In this document: piece by piece, positions 7,631 to 15,742 of the stretch
How positions within the stretch are numbered: position 1 is the first letter of the stretch
Layout of the letters: every line of letters starts with the position of its first letter
Source of the DNA: Symplocastrum torsivum CPER-KK1
GTDB taxonomy: Bacteria; Cyanobacteriota; Cyanobacteriia; Cyanobacteriales; Coleofasciculaceae
Reading direction: 5' to 3'
NCBI GenBank assembly: GCA_019358875.1
Contig: JAHHIF010000010.1
Span: forward strand, 62,001-126,000
DNA: 64,000 nucleotides
The notes under the pieces: generated by a model
Databases searched by the model: none
Told to the model about the DNA's origin: nothing
Seen by the model: the letters and a program-made list of their open reading frames with translations, nothing else
Program-made: the position numbers and the translations under genes

Positions 7631-8728
7631 ATGAGATCTTCTGATTCTTTCTCCAAATATAAAAGACGCCAAGTACTGCGACTGGCTGGACTGGCAGCAG
7701 GCGCTTCTATCCTGCCTACAGCTTGCCGTGCTGTGCAATCACCGTCAGAAACGGCAGATGCCAGAGTTCCTGAACTTACCACACCAACCCCTGCGGCTAC
7801 GCCTAACACTCAATCAGCGGCTCAAAACGTCAGTCGGGTTGTCCTTGTGCGTAGTGAAGACCGAATTTCTGGTACTCGTAAAGCTTTGGATTTACTCCAG
7901 CCTCAAGGAATTTCTGGTCAGACTGTGTTCCTCAAGCCTAACTACAATACGGCTGACCCCGCCCCGGCGGCAACGGATACGAAACTGCTAGAAGCCTTAG
8001 TACAGGAATTACAGAACGCGGGTGCTGGACAAATTACGATAGGCGATCGCTCTGGTATGGCGGATACTCGTCAAGCGATGCAGACAAAAGGCGTATTTCA
8101 GCTAGCTGAGCGTTATGGGTTGAAGGCGATTGTGTTTGATGAAATGGGTGCCGATGATTGGCAATCTTTTCCGGCTGAGGGTACCCACTGGCAACAGGGA
8201 TTTGCGATCGCACGTCCGGTTCTCGATGCGGGTGCTGTCATCAACACCTGCTGCTTAAAAACACATCGCTTTGGAGGACATTTCACTCTCTCCCTGAAAA
8301 ACACAGTAGGAATGGTTGCCAAGTATGTTCCTGGCAACTCTTATAACTACATGCAAGAACTACACTCCTCACCGCATCAACGCTTGATGATTGCTGAAAT
8401 CAATAAAGCTTACCAACCCGCACTGGTATTAGTCGATGGCGTGGAAGCACTGGTGAATGGTGGGCCAGAAGCAGGCAAGAAGGTTAAGTCTGGTGTAATT
8501 TTGGCAGGGACTGATCGTGTGGCTGTCGATGTTGTGGCGATTGGGATTTTGCGATCGCTTGGTACGACAGACGCTGTCTCTCGTGGTTCTGTCTGGGATT
8601 TAGAACAAATCCAAAGAGCAGTACAGCTAGGGTTAGGCAGTAGTAGTGATGAACAAATTGAAATCGTCACAGCAGACACAGCTAGCCAAACTATGGCAGA
8701 CTCAATCCGCAAGTTGATTGTTGCCTAA
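7631..8728 (+). CDS. DUF362 protein with Tat-type leader
   Basis: A 365-aa protein of the DUF362 family. It opens with a twin-arginine leader: KRRQVLRLAGLAAGASILPTAC has the RR pair at 12-13 and a hydrophobic run. A Cys at the end suggests either Tat export or Tat-lipoprotein anchoring. The body has the family features VVLVRSEDR, VFLKPNYN, TIGDRSGMADT, INTCCLKTHRFGGHFTLSLKN and VLVDGVEALVNGGPEAG. Unlike some DUF362 proteins it has no ferredoxin-like Cys clusters. Function is unknown. The next gene starts 16 bp downstream and has its own ribosome site, so they may be cotranscribed. Confidence 0.87.
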   Translation: MRSSDSFSKYKRRQVLRLAGLAAGASILPTACRAVQSPSETADARVPELTTPTPAATPNTQSAAQNVSRVVLVRSEDRISGTRKALDLLQPQGISGQTVFLKPNYNTADPAPAATDTKLLEALVQELQNAGAGQITIGDRSGMADTRQAMQTKGVFQLAERYGLKAIVFDEMGADDWQSFPAEGTHWQQGFAIARPVLDAGAVINTCCLKTHRFGGHFTLSLKNTVGMVAKYVPGNSYNYMQELHSSPHQRLMIAEINKAYQPALVLVDGVEALVNGGPEAGKKVKSGVILAGTDRVAVDVVAIGILRSLGTTDAVSRGSVWDLEQIQRAVQLGLGSSSDEQIEIVTADTASQTMADSIRKLIVA

Positions 8729-8744
8729 AGGAGTAAATCTGTTA

Positions 8745-9692
8745 ATGAAAGCGGTCACGATTAATCAATATGGTTCGGCTTCTGTCTTGCACTATACAGA
8801 CATTGAACAGCCTCGAATCAAGCCTGAGCAGATGCTAGTAAAAGTTCAGGCAAGCAGTGTTAATCCTGTGGATTGGAAAATCCGCTCCGGACAGCTTCAA
8901 CTTCTTACAGGCTACAATTTCCCCCTTGTATTAGGCTTTGATGTTGCGGGAACTGTTGTGGAGGTGGGTGCCGGGGTGACACGCTTCAAAGCGGGTGACG
9001 AAATCTACGCCTACCTCGATTCCATACCGGGAGGCGCTTACGCTGAATATGCGGCTGTGTCAGAAAGGGCCGCTTGTCTATTACCCAATAACATGACTTA
9101 TGAACAAGCAGCGGCAGTTCCTCTTGCTGCAACGACTGCCTTGCAAGCATTGCGAGACTTAGGTTTAATTCAGTCGGGACACCAAGTCTTAATCAATGGT
9201 AGTTCAGGCGGCGTAGGGACTTTTGCCGTGCAAATTGCTAAGGCGCTTGGTGCTGAGGTGACAACCGTTTGCAGCACCAAGAATCTGGAGTTGATGACAT
9301 CCTTAGGTGCTGATCATGTTATTGATTACACCAGCACGGACATTACTCAAGATACAAGGCAGTACGACATTATTTTGGATGCGGTTGGCAAGCAATCCTT
9401 TTCTAGCTGCCAAGCGATTTTGAAGCCGAATGGGATTTACGTTAATACCTTGCCCATGCCTGACACTTTAGTGCAGGGTTGCCTCACATTCTTCTTACCC
9501 GGTAAGAAAGCGAAACTGGTCATCGCTCAATCGAATAGCAAGGATTTAGGCTTTCTCAAGGAACTCATTGAAGCGGGTAAAATGCGATCGCTTATTCAGC
9601 AAACCTATCCTTTATCCGAAGTCGCCACTGCTCATACTACTAGCGAACAGGGACGGGTAATTGGCAAGCTGGTAATTACCATGTCTCACTAG
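8745..9692 (+). CDS. Zinc-independent MDR oxidoreductase (quinone-reductase type)
   Basis: A 315-aa NAD(P)H-dependent oxidoreductase of the medium-chain dehydrogenase/reductase superfamily. The N-terminal GroES-like part (VQASSVNPVDWKIRSG, LGFDVAGTVVEVG) is followed by a Rossmann domain with INGSSGGVGTFAVQIAKALGAEV. The catalytic-zinc Cys and His residues of alcohol dehydrogenases are absent, as in QOR/zeta-crystallin members. I choose ATG 8745 over the upstream in-frame 8718 because AAGGAG sits at 8728-8733 and the family starts with MKAV. Substrate unknown; quinone or enone reduction is inferred from the family. Confidence 0.9.
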   Translation: MKAVTINQYGSASVLHYTDIEQPRIKPEQMLVKVQASSVNPVDWKIRSGQLQLLTGYNFPLVLGFDVAGTVVEVGAGVTRFKAGDEIYAYLDSIPGGAYAEYAAVSERAACLLPNNMTYEQAAAVPLAATTALQALRDLGLIQSGHQVLINGSSGGVGTFAVQIAKALGAEVTTVCSTKNLELMTSLGADHVIDYTSTDITQDTRQYDIILDAVGKQSFSSCQAILKPNGIYVNTLPMPDTLVQGCLTFFLPGKKAKLVIAQSNSKDLGFLKELIEAGKMRSLIQQTYPLSEVATAHTTSEQGRVIGKLVITMSH

Positions 9693-9748
9693 CGACGACA
9701 AGCCACATCATTATTTGCCCTTCAGTTCACCGTAACCATAGCTTCTCC

Positions 9749-9790
9749 CTTAAAACCTATCACCTACGCGCCTTAACCTTGACAGGATTA
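9749..9790. repeat. Dispersed spacer repeat, copy 1
   Basis: The stretch CTTAAAACCTATCACCTACG...CTTAACCTTGACAGGATTAGG matches, with scattered changes, the one at 22834-22880 (CCTAAAACCTACCACCTACT...CTAACACCTTGATAGGGCTAGG). Both lie in spacers downstream or upstream of unrelated genes. It does not encode anything. Confidence 0.6.
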
Positions 9791-9837
9791 GGTCTCTTAT
9801 TTCACTCAAACGAGAAGTGCTATCAATGCACATCAGC

Positions 9838-10275
9838 TTACTCACCCGTAATCTGTATAAACACAGTCCGTTTTCGGGGACCATCCAGCTCAAAAAACAA
9901 GACGGATTGCCAAGTCCCTAAAGCCAATTGACCATCCACCACAGGAATCACTTCACTGGTACTCAGCATCATTGCCATGAGGTGAGAATGAGCATTCATC
10001 GGCTCATCCGGTGGAACATCTCTTAAGTGCAGGTCGTTGTGTAAATACTTTTCTGACTCAGGCGCTAACTTTCCCAAATGCCGCTTGATATCTTCTAGTA
10101 ATCTTTCTTCATTTTCATTAATTGCTAGTGCTGTTGTTGTGTGCCGGGAGAATACTAAAACTTGACCTGTTTTGAAGGCGGTTGCTTCAAGAATTTTTAC
10201 AATTTGAGGCGTAATATTACGAATACAAATTCCTTGCTCCGTTTGTATTTCAAGTATTTCATTCTTGATTTGCAT
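9838..10275 (-). CDS. YjbQ / UPF0047 family protein
   Basis: A 145-aa protein of the YjbQ (UPF0047) family. Diagnostic segments are FSRHTTTALAINENEERLLEDI (about residues 43-64), HNDLHLRD, and the metal-site region NAHSHLMAMMLS. It ends with GTWQSVLFFELDGPRKRTVFIQ. Members have weak thiamine-phosphate synthase activity in vitro; the physiological role is unsettled. Length is standard and the conserved His residues are all present. It is a single gene with no evident operon partner. Confidence 0.93.
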   Translation of the reverse strand: MQIKNEILEIQTEQGICIRNITPQIVKILEATAFKTGQVLVFSRHTTTALAINENEERLLEDIKRHLGKLAPESEKYLHNDLHLRDVPPDEPMNAHSHLMAMMLSTSEVIPVVDGQLALGTWQSVLFFELDGPRKRTVFIQITGE

Positions 10276-10637
10276 ATCTTTACTTAATTAAATCAGCAGC
10301 TTGTGTTTATAGCGGTTTCCTGGAGAGATAAGGGACAACTCAGGTGTATGAAACCTAGCCAGAGCAAGGAAAACAAAAAGTTGGTCGCTGATAGCTGACG
10401 GCTTTCTGCTATAGATATTGAGCAGCGAAGAACACTCGTTTGGTTGTCAATCCCTCTAAAGCTTGAGTGAACGATATTATCATTGGTAGAGTTTGAAACA
10501 GTGAAAGTTCTTTAGCGTAAAATTTAGTATCTTTTTGAGTGAAGCAAGGCTCACTTCTGTTAGTCTTCTCAAAAAGCGCAAGCCTAACTCAGGCAAGCAC
10601 AAAAACTACTAACTATAAATTAATAAAAATTTAACAA
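10276..10637. other. Intergenic region with a hairpin
   Basis: No coding frame is supported. A CTTTTTGAG/CTCAAAAAG inverted repeat (10531-10539 and 10568-10576) encloses a second small stem GTGA...TCAC, upstream of the 107-aa gene. It could be a leader structure or a terminator. Bases 10385-10412 hold a GCTGATAGCTGACGGCT-type short repeat. Confidence 0.5.
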
Positions 10638-10961
10638 ATGACGATGAAACACTACTGCGAAGAATGGGTTAAAGACTGGTGTTTTGAGAATGGTTGGACA
10701 GATTTATATGTAGAGCGTTGTCACTACTGGGCATTTCCGCCAGGAGCAGTCATGCCTGAGCCAATTCCACCTAGGGTTCTTAGATTAATTAAAGCGGAAA
10801 AAGGCTTGAGTAGGGACGAAAGATTTTTGTCAATTTCCGCCGTAGTAGTGACCGTCGTTGCTGCAATTTTGAGTTACTTGCTAAAGTCGCCTATGCCAAT
10901 GGTTTTGGCTTTTGCGTTTGGTGCAGTCTCGGTGGCACTTTTGGAGGTTGAGGAGAACTAA
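10638..10961 (+). CDS. Small two-helix membrane protein, function unknown
   Basis: A 107-aa protein. The N-terminal 45 residues are rich in Cys, Trp and aromatic residues (HYCEEWVKDWCFENGWTDLY) and look soluble. A Pro-rich turn follows, then two predicted membrane helices around residues 66-82 and 85-101 (ISAVVVTVVAAILSYLL and PMVLAFAFGAVSVALL), and an acidic end. I do not recognise a named family, but the composition looks like a genuine gene. The N-terminal aromatic/Cys motif resembles small cyanobacterial proteins of unknown role. Confidence 0.65.
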   Translation: MTMKHYCEEWVKDWCFENGWTDLYVERCHYWAFPPGAVMPEPIPPRVLRLIKAEKGLSRDERFLSISAVVVTVVAAILSYLLKSPMPMVLAFAFGAVSVALLEVEEN

Positions 10962-10987
10962 GTTGTCAGTTGAGGCTACATCAGTAT

Positions 10988-11932
10988 TCAAGATTGTCTA
11001 TCCTCGACCGTGTTGGATTTAGCGATCGCAGATTCTTCTGTCTTAGCTGCCTCGATAGAAGCAGCTTTAGCCCGTTGCATTGCCTTTCCCACCGTAACGT
11101 TGAGCTGGTCGCCCAATAAAAGTACCAAAGAAGTCATATAAAGCCAAAGCAGTAAGACAATCACAGCACCCACAGCACCGTAAACTTTGTTGTAATTGCC
11201 GAAATTTGCGACGTAGAGCCGAAATAGCCCCGATAAAATTGCCCACGAAATCGCTGCCAAAACGGCTCCTGGCATTATCGGTGTTCCTTGAGTCCAACGA
11301 CTTGGGCCAAAGCGGTAGATAAAGGCAAAGGCAGTGGCAACGATTCCCAAAGCCAAGGGCCAACTCAAAAGTCGCCAGAGTGTTAATAAAATCCCAACTC
11401 CACTCTGTTGGGCTACCATTCCCACAAGCCAACCACTGATGAATACCAGGAAAGAGGCAGTAACCAGAAGTACGATACTGCCGATTGTTAGACCCAGAGA
11501 AATCAACTTGGCTTTCCAAAAGGGTCGTGTTTGTTGTGAAGGAATTTCATGGATCTGATCGAGGGCATTCATCGCGGCACTAAGTGCTCCAGAAGCTGTC
11601 CAAATCGCTAAGAGGAAGCTAAAAGAAAATAGACTGCTACTTTTTGTCCGGCTAATCTCATCTCTAAACGCACGAATGAGTTCCAGTACCTGGTCGGGTG
11701 CGACTTGGCTCAGTTGGTTTGCCAAGTCGCGGAAGGTGTCTTGTAAAGATTCTTCAAACAATCCAATCGCTGTGAGAACTGCCAAAATTGCTGGAAATAG
11801 AGCCAACATGGCGTTGTATGCCATCTCAGCAGACAAACCCATCAACCGACGTTTCATAGCACGGGCGAACGTCTTCCTCAAAGTTCCCAAATTTAAGTAA
11901 CGAAAGAAACGGAAAAAACGGGAAGATAACAT
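10988..11932 (-). CDS. YihY/BrkB-family inner membrane protein
   Basis: A 314-aa polytopic membrane protein. The N-terminal segment MKRRLMGLSAEMAYNAMLALFPAILAVLTAIG carries the YihY/BrkB signature (an amphipathic start, then AxxALFPAILAL-like). About six hydrophobic helices follow, including WTASGALSAAMNALDQIHEI, which is typical of the family (SxxxxxxALNxAY). The last 35 residues are charged and cytoplasmic. The family was once annotated as ribonuclease BN, which is now known to be wrong. Transport function is uncertain. Convergent with the upstream 107-aa gene. Confidence 0.9.
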   Translation of the reverse strand: MLSSRFFRFFRYLNLGTLRKTFARAMKRRLMGLSAEMAYNAMLALFPAILAVLTAIGLFEESLQDTFRDLANQLSQVAPDQVLELIRAFRDEISRTKSSSLFSFSFLLAIWTASGALSAAMNALDQIHEIPSQQTRPFWKAKLISLGLTIGSIVLLVTASFLVFISGWLVGMVAQQSGVGILLTLWRLLSWPLALGIVATAFAFIYRFGPSRWTQGTPIMPGAVLAAISWAILSGLFRLYVANFGNYNKVYGAVGAVIVLLLWLYMTSLVLLLGDQLNVTVGKAMQRAKAASIEAAKTEESAIAKSNTVEDRQS

Positions 11933-12211
11933 AAGCTCTGATTTTGGCAGCGAGGTATCTTATATCAAGTACGCTTGAATTCTTCGTATATTAGTGGTCA
12001 CTCTCTGTCCGTTATCGGTTGTACAGATGCAACTAATTACGCCACCACTAGCAAAGCACCCCGATCCACCCAATGAAGTAACTAATCGAACTTGATATTG
12101 ATCTTACGAATTACTGTGCCAAATTTATGGACAATTGACCTATGTAAGTGGTCAGTCATGCGATCTACACAAGGCAGTATTTGACAGCAATTAAGAGAGG
12201 AACACTGGTTG

Positions 12212-12694
12212 ATGAGCAACGATGTCACGCAGTGGTTAGCGCAAATCAAAGCACTGAAGCAGCAACTAGCTGAGACGATTAGCGATCGCGATACAGCTTA
12301 CGAAAGTGCAGATAACTGGCGTCAACTATACAATACTGAAGCACAGCAGCGCCGAACAGAAGCACGGCTTGCCCAACAACAGGTCGAAACCCTCAAAGCC
12401 GAACTACGGCAACTGCAAGGGGAGAGTTCGCGCCCGAAAGCCGATGACCCAGAATCGGCATCAGCCATTGAGCAGGAACTAGCGAAGATGCAGACCGTTG
12501 AGGAATTGCGGACAAAGCTCAAAGACATCATGGGAGAACGCGATCGCCTTCTCGATGCCTTGAAAACCGAGCAAACTAACCACGCCCAAACCCGCAAAAG
12601 TTTAACCACAGTTATTGGAGACACCATCGACCAACTCTCCAAGGAACGTGGGAATCACTCCGCTACTCAAGCATCCCAAGCCCTCAAAAACTAA
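12212..12694 (+). CDS. Coiled-coil protein, function unknown
   Basis: A 160-aa, mostly charged helical protein. Heptad-like patterns run from residue 10 to 80 (IKALKQQLAETISDRDTAYES, then QQQVETLKAELRQLQG) and again from 95 to 125, consistent with coiled coils. No membrane segment or signal. I start it at the ATG at 12212 rather than the in-frame TTG at 12209; GAGAGG lies about 13 bases upstream. Similar unnamed coiled-coil proteins occur in cyanobacteria, but I cannot assign a role. Confidence 0.7.
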   Translation: MSNDVTQWLAQIKALKQQLAETISDRDTAYESADNWRQLYNTEAQQRRTEARLAQQQVETLKAELRQLQGESSRPKADDPESASAIEQELAKMQTVEELRTKLKDIMGERDRLLDALKTEQTNHAQTRKSLTTVIGDTIDQLSKERGNHSATQASQALKN

Positions 12695-12728
12695 CTGTTT
12701 CTGCTTGAAACTTCATTCCATATCTACG

Positions 12729-12805
12729 GCACCAGAACATACCGCATTTTTGCAGCAGCTATCGAAGTAGGTAAAGAACGCGATCGGTAGATGCGGTAAA
12801 ACTAT
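12729..12805 (+). pseudogene. Uma2 3'-end remnant with flanking inverted repeat
   Basis: The frame from 12729 reads APEHTAFLQQLSK and stops at 12768-12770. This is the typical C-terminus of a Uma2-family protein (...LASPEHxAFxxxL), with no Uma2 sequence before it. The following 35 bases continue a near-identical match to 15564-15639. ACCGCAT (12741-12747) and ATGCGGT (12791-12797) form an inverted repeat spanning the stop. It is a scrap of a lost gene end and its terminator-like flank. Confidence 0.65.
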
Positions 12806-13057
12806 CTTCTTAGCAGTGTTAGACTGCTTTATTCGGTAGTATTACAAAATTTGGGTGTGTTAAATTGCACTTATCAATTTATCAATAAAGCATTTCCAAC
12901 AAGGGAGTTAGAACGGTGGGTGCGGCATAACATCATTGGTATGGTGATTAGATCACCCTGTGTGGTTGGATAATTAGTTGGACTGCTTAATCCTCTGGTT
13001 GTGACGGTACTTGAGATTTGTTAGTGGATGACAAAGTTCATGGTCTAGAACTGCTTT

Positions 13058-13699
13058 ATGAAGCTTGGTATACGCAGAGGACAACTCACAAAATGGAAAG
13101 ATGATCGCGGATTTGGCTTCATTCAACCCGTTGATGGAAGTCAAGAAATTTTTCTGCACATATCTGAACTCAAAGACGCGACTCGTCGTCCACAAGTAGG
13201 CGATACAATCTACTACCATGCCGTAGCTGGTCAAGATGGCAAACTTAGCGCTTGCAACGCCTTCATTTTAGGCGCAAGAAGCAAGCCAACCGCGTCATCT
13301 TTGAATAACAAAGCTACATCTAACGCTGCATCCACATCTCCGTTTCCAGTGTTGGAGGTGTTGCTGTTGTCGATTCTGCCTTTAGTTGGGGCGATTCATT
13401 TTGCTTGGACGACTTCCAATCCGCTTCCACTCATTCTTTATCCTGCGATGAGTCTACTGACCTTTGCCCTATACGCTGATGACAAGTCTCGTGCTAACCG
13501 ACGGGCCTGGAGAACGCCAGAGAAGACACTGCATCTGTGTGAACTTGCGGGTGGATGGTTGGGTGGATTTGTAGCCCAGCGAAGACTGCGACACAAAAGT
13601 AGTAAGAAGTCCTATCAGGCTGTATTTTGGGCGATTGTCACGATTCATTACATCGTTTGGTTGATTTGGCTATTTTTGGGCAAAAGTACAATGAGTTAA
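13058..13699 (+). CDS. Cold-shock domain + DUF1294 membrane protein
   Basis: A 213-aa two-part protein. Residues 7-70 form a cold-shock/S1-like nucleic-acid-binding domain with RNP1-like DRGFGFIQP and RNP2-like EIFLHISEL. A Ser/Thr/Ala-rich linker (75-100) leads to a DUF1294 membrane domain of about three to four helices ending in HYIVWLIWLFLG. Between the helices lies WRTPEKTLHLCELAGGWLGGFVAQRRLRHKS, the conserved DUF1294 stretch. The fusion is known in many bacteria and would tether an RNA-binding domain to the membrane. Its 3' end overlaps the convergent DUF433 gene by 4 bp. Confidence 0.9.
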   Translation: MKLGIRRGQLTKWKDDRGFGFIQPVDGSQEIFLHISELKDATRRPQVGDTIYYHAVAGQDGKLSACNAFILGARSKPTASSLNNKATSNAASTSPFPVLEVLLLSILPLVGAIHFAWTTSNPLPLILYPAMSLLTFALYADDKSRANRRAWRTPEKTLHLCELAGGWLGGFVAQRRLRHKSSKKSYQAVFWAIVTIHYIVWLIWLFLGKSTMS

Positions 13700-13905
13700 C
13701 CTTCAGATAACACTAGACAAGATTCCAGTAAGGCGATGACCTGCTCTCTGGTCACAGTAGGAAACCCATCTAAAAAATCGTCAATCGATTCTCCTGCTTT
13801 GAGATAGTCCAAAAGCGTCTGCACAGGAACTCTAGTACCCGTAAAAACTGGGGTGCCGCCCATAATCTCAGGAGATGCGCTAATAATTAGGGAGTCTTTA
13901 AGCAT
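13696..13905 (-). CDS. DUF433 protein, antitoxin-like
   Basis: A DUF433 protein (69 aa from the chosen start). The core signature is IISASPEIMGGTPVFTGTRVPVQTLLDYL, followed by the helical DDFLDGFPTVTREQVIALLE. The fold is a small winged-helix-like domain often found as an antitoxin next to a DUF5615 PIN-like toxin. No such partner is adjacent here. GGAGGTC lies about 9 bases before the ATG at 13905. An upstream in-frame ATG at 13953 would add 16 residues (MRLDKLLSTEPGG...). The 5' half and upstream region are duplicated at 17.4-17.6 kb. Confidence 0.82.
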   Translation of the reverse strand: MLKDSLIISASPEIMGGTPVFTGTRVPVQTLLDYLKAGESIDDFLDGFPTVTREQVIALLESCLVLSEG

Positions 13906-14015
13906 AAGTCTTTGACCTCCGGGTTCCGTACTCAATAGTTTATCAAGTCTCATGGGACAGAACCCTCTAGAGTAGCTCTAAATTAGGCAGATAGAGCGGT
14001 ATAACAATTCAAATG
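13790..14015. repeat. Duplicated DUF433 5' region, copy 1
   Basis: This segment and 17388-17613 are nearly identical on the same strand, with only scattered substitutions over about 225 bp. The match covers the first two thirds of the DUF433 gene and its upstream region (for example ATGGGACAGAACCCTCTAGA in both). The identity ends at 17388, inside the coding region of copy 2, marking a recombination junction. Confidence 0.85.
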
Positions 14016-14035
14016 CTGTTACCTAATCAAATCAC

Positions 14036-14251
14036 ATGGTTTCATCAGAACTAATCTCGACATTGCGAGGGCTTAGCCGCGCAGATAAATTCTATGTCAT
14101 GCAAGTTTTAATCTCGGAACTAGCCCAACAAGAAACCGAGCTGATTAAGCCTGATCAATCTTATCCAGTGTGGTCGCCCTATGACGCGGTTGAAGCAGCC
14201 GATACGATGTTAAAAGTGCTACAAGCTGCTAAAACTCAAGACCATGCGTAA
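14036..14251 (+). CDS. Small antitoxin-like protein
   Basis: A 71-aa soluble protein that starts SSELISTLRGLSRADKFYVMQVLISELAQQE. This helical LxxLsxxdKxxxxQxLixeLa pattern is typical of small antitoxin-like or regulatory proteins in cyanobacteria. It overlaps the next gene by 8 bp, so the two are translationally coupled. The pair (short helical protein plus retropepsin-like protease) recurs in cyanobacterial accessory regions as I recall it. The function is unproven. Confidence 0.68.
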   Translation: MVSSELISTLRGLSRADKFYVMQVLISELAQQETELIKPDQSYPVWSPYDAVEAADTMLKVLQAAKTQDHA

Positions 14252-14672
14252 CGCTCAACGGTATCCTTTTATCCCTAGTGATGTTGCATTGGGCGAAGCC
14301 AGTTTTCGTCCATTCTTGCCTCTCACTTTGGCTTATCAACAAAGTTCTGTTGCAGCATCTGGTTTATTGGACACCGGAGCAAGCGTGAATGTGCTTCCGT
14401 ATTCAGTAGGAATTGAGCTTGGGTATGTATGGGAACAACAAACAACAGCATTAAGTTTGACGGGAAATTTGGCTCAGTATGAGGCGAGTGTCGTGCTTGT
14501 TCAAGCTGTCGTTGGGCAGTTTGAGCCTGTCCAACTCGTGTTTGCATGGACGCAGGCTACAAATGTACCACTCATTTTAGGGCAAGTTAACTTCTTTATG
14601 GAGTTTGATATTTGTTTCTATCGCTCACAATTGCAGTTTGAAATCAGTCCGAAATCCGTAGTGTTGGAGTAA
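14244..14672 (+). CDS. Retropepsin-like aspartic protease (clan AA)
   Basis: A 142-aa protein with the single-domain aspartic protease signature SGLLDTGASVNVLPYSVG near residues 43-60 (catalytic Asp in DTGA). A flap-like middle follows, and then LILGQVNFFMEFDICF near the C-terminus, matching the hydrophobic-hydrophobic-Gly motif of retropepsins. As a single lobe it would act as a dimer. There is no signal peptide, so it is cytoplasmic. It is coupled to the upstream 71-aa gene by an 8-bp overlap. A role as toxin or processing partner is inference only. Confidence 0.78.
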   Translation: MRNAQRYPFIPSDVALGEASFRPFLPLTLAYQQSSVAASGLLDTGASVNVLPYSVGIELGYVWEQQTTALSLTGNLAQYEASVVLVQAVVGQFEPVQLVFAWTQATNVPLILGQVNFFMEFDICFYRSQLQFEISPKSVVLE

Positions 14673-14732
14673 TCGGCTCAGGCACCGTCACAAATACAAT
14701 TAGTAGAGAGAGCTTCAAGGGAGAGAATGCTA

Positions 14733-14975
14733 ATGACATTGCAGGAATTACAAAAGCAGGCATTGCAATTGCCAATTAGCGATCGCTGGCGTTTAGTTCA
14801 ATCCGTGTTGGCATCAATCGAAAAAGAAACGTTGTCATCTATTTCACCAAGTTCAACGATACAACCTTTGACTAATCTCGACCCTTGGACTCAAAGCCTA
14901 ATCGGTTCGATTCAGCTACATACAGACTATTCAACAGAATCCTATGTGGATTATCTAGAGGAGAAATATAGTTGA
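14733..14975 (+). CDS. Antitoxin-like small protein paired with PIN toxin
   Basis: An 80-aa protein beginning MTLQELQKQALQLPISDRWRLVQSVLASIEKE. This N-terminal pattern is shared by many cyanobacterial type II antitoxins. The start at 14733 is preferred over the in-frame ATG at 14727: AGGGAGAG is well spaced from it, and the broken paralogue at 16622 begins at the equivalent codon. Its TGA stop overlaps the TTG start of the PIN gene (4 bp), a classic antitoxin-toxin coupling. DNA binding is likely but not visible as a named domain. Confidence 0.75.
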   Translation: MTLQELQKQALQLPISDRWRLVQSVLASIEKETLSSISPSSTIQPLTNLDPWTQSLIGSIQLHTDYSTESYVDYLEEKYS

Positions 14976-15388
14976 AGCGGGTGCTGTTTGATAGCGATGT
15001 ATTGCTGGATGTTTTAGCGCAACGCCAACCGTTTGTGATTGCTTCTGCACAAGCATTAAATACAGTGACGCAGGAACAAGTACAGGGGTATGTTTCAGGT
15101 CATGCAGTAACCAATATTTTCTACATCTTACGCCGTCAAATTGGTAGTGAAGCAGCACGGGAACTGCTGTCGAGGTTATTACAGCGTATTCAAGTTGCCA
15201 GCGTAACGGACGAAGTAATTCGGCAAGCATTGCAAAGTTCTATGGCAGATTTTGAGGACGCTGTGACGAGTGCTGCGGCGAATGTTGCAGGTTTAGAAAT
15301 GATTGTGACGCGAAATACATCTGATTTTGTAACTTCTTCAGTTCCGGCAATAATGCCAGAGGAATTTTTGGCAACACTATCCGAGTAA
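14972..15388 (+). CDS. PIN-domain toxin (VapC-like ribonuclease)
   Basis: A 138-aa PIN-domain protein. The N-terminal VLFDSDVLLDVLAQRQPF carries the first catalytic Asp residues. The middle has VTNIFYILRRQIG, and DFEDAVTSAAANVAGLEMIVTRNTSDF contains the distal acidic residues and the conserved TRNxxDF. PIN toxins are Mg2+-dependent RNases. It starts with TTG, overlapping the upstream antitoxin stop, so the pair forms one transcription unit. All expected acidic residues are present, so it appears active. Confidence 0.87.
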   Translation: MKRVLFDSDVLLDVLAQRQPFVIASAQALNTVTQEQVQGYVSGHAVTNIFYILRRQIGSEAARELLSRLLQRIQVASVTDEVIRQALQSSMADFEDAVTSAAANVAGLEMIVTRNTSDFVTSSVPAIMPEEFLATLSE

Positions 15389-15476
15389 GCAAATGTACTA
15401 ATGCTGCACGACAAGTCGCTGTACTGGAACGGATCAAGCTGGTTAGAGAGGATATAGCCGATATGATCATAGTTAA

Positions 15477-15639
15477 GTGTTTCCAGGCTTGTGGTTGGTT
15501 GCCGATGACCTATTGGTTGGGAATATGGGGGTAGTGTTAGCTGCGTTGCAAGAAGGGTTGGCTGCACCAGAACATACCGCATTGTGCAGCAGCTATCGAA
15601 GTAGGTAAAGAACGCGATCGGTAGATGCGGTAAAACTAT
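15477..15639 (+). pseudogene. Uma2 C-terminal remnant, frameshifted, plus 76-bp repeat
   Basis: The frame from 15477 reads VFPGLWLVADDLLVGNMG followed by VVLAALQEGLAAPEHTAL. This matches the usual end of Uma2-family proteins (FPGLWL...LL.GD...VL..LQ.GL.SPEH..F). A missing base near 15583 then shifts it out of the FLQQLSK ending seen at 12747. A TAA at 15474-15476 precedes it, and no N-terminal part is found upstream. Bases 15564-15639 match 12729-12805, including the ACCGCAT/ATGCGGT inverted repeat. Confidence 0.68.
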
Positions 15640-15742
15640 TAATAGTTGCTCTGCTTCGTCTCTCGGTCGGGCAGTATTCAAAGGTTATCTGCAAGGTATG
15701 TTATGCAATTAGTCCAATAGAGTTAAAGTATTCCCTAGAATC

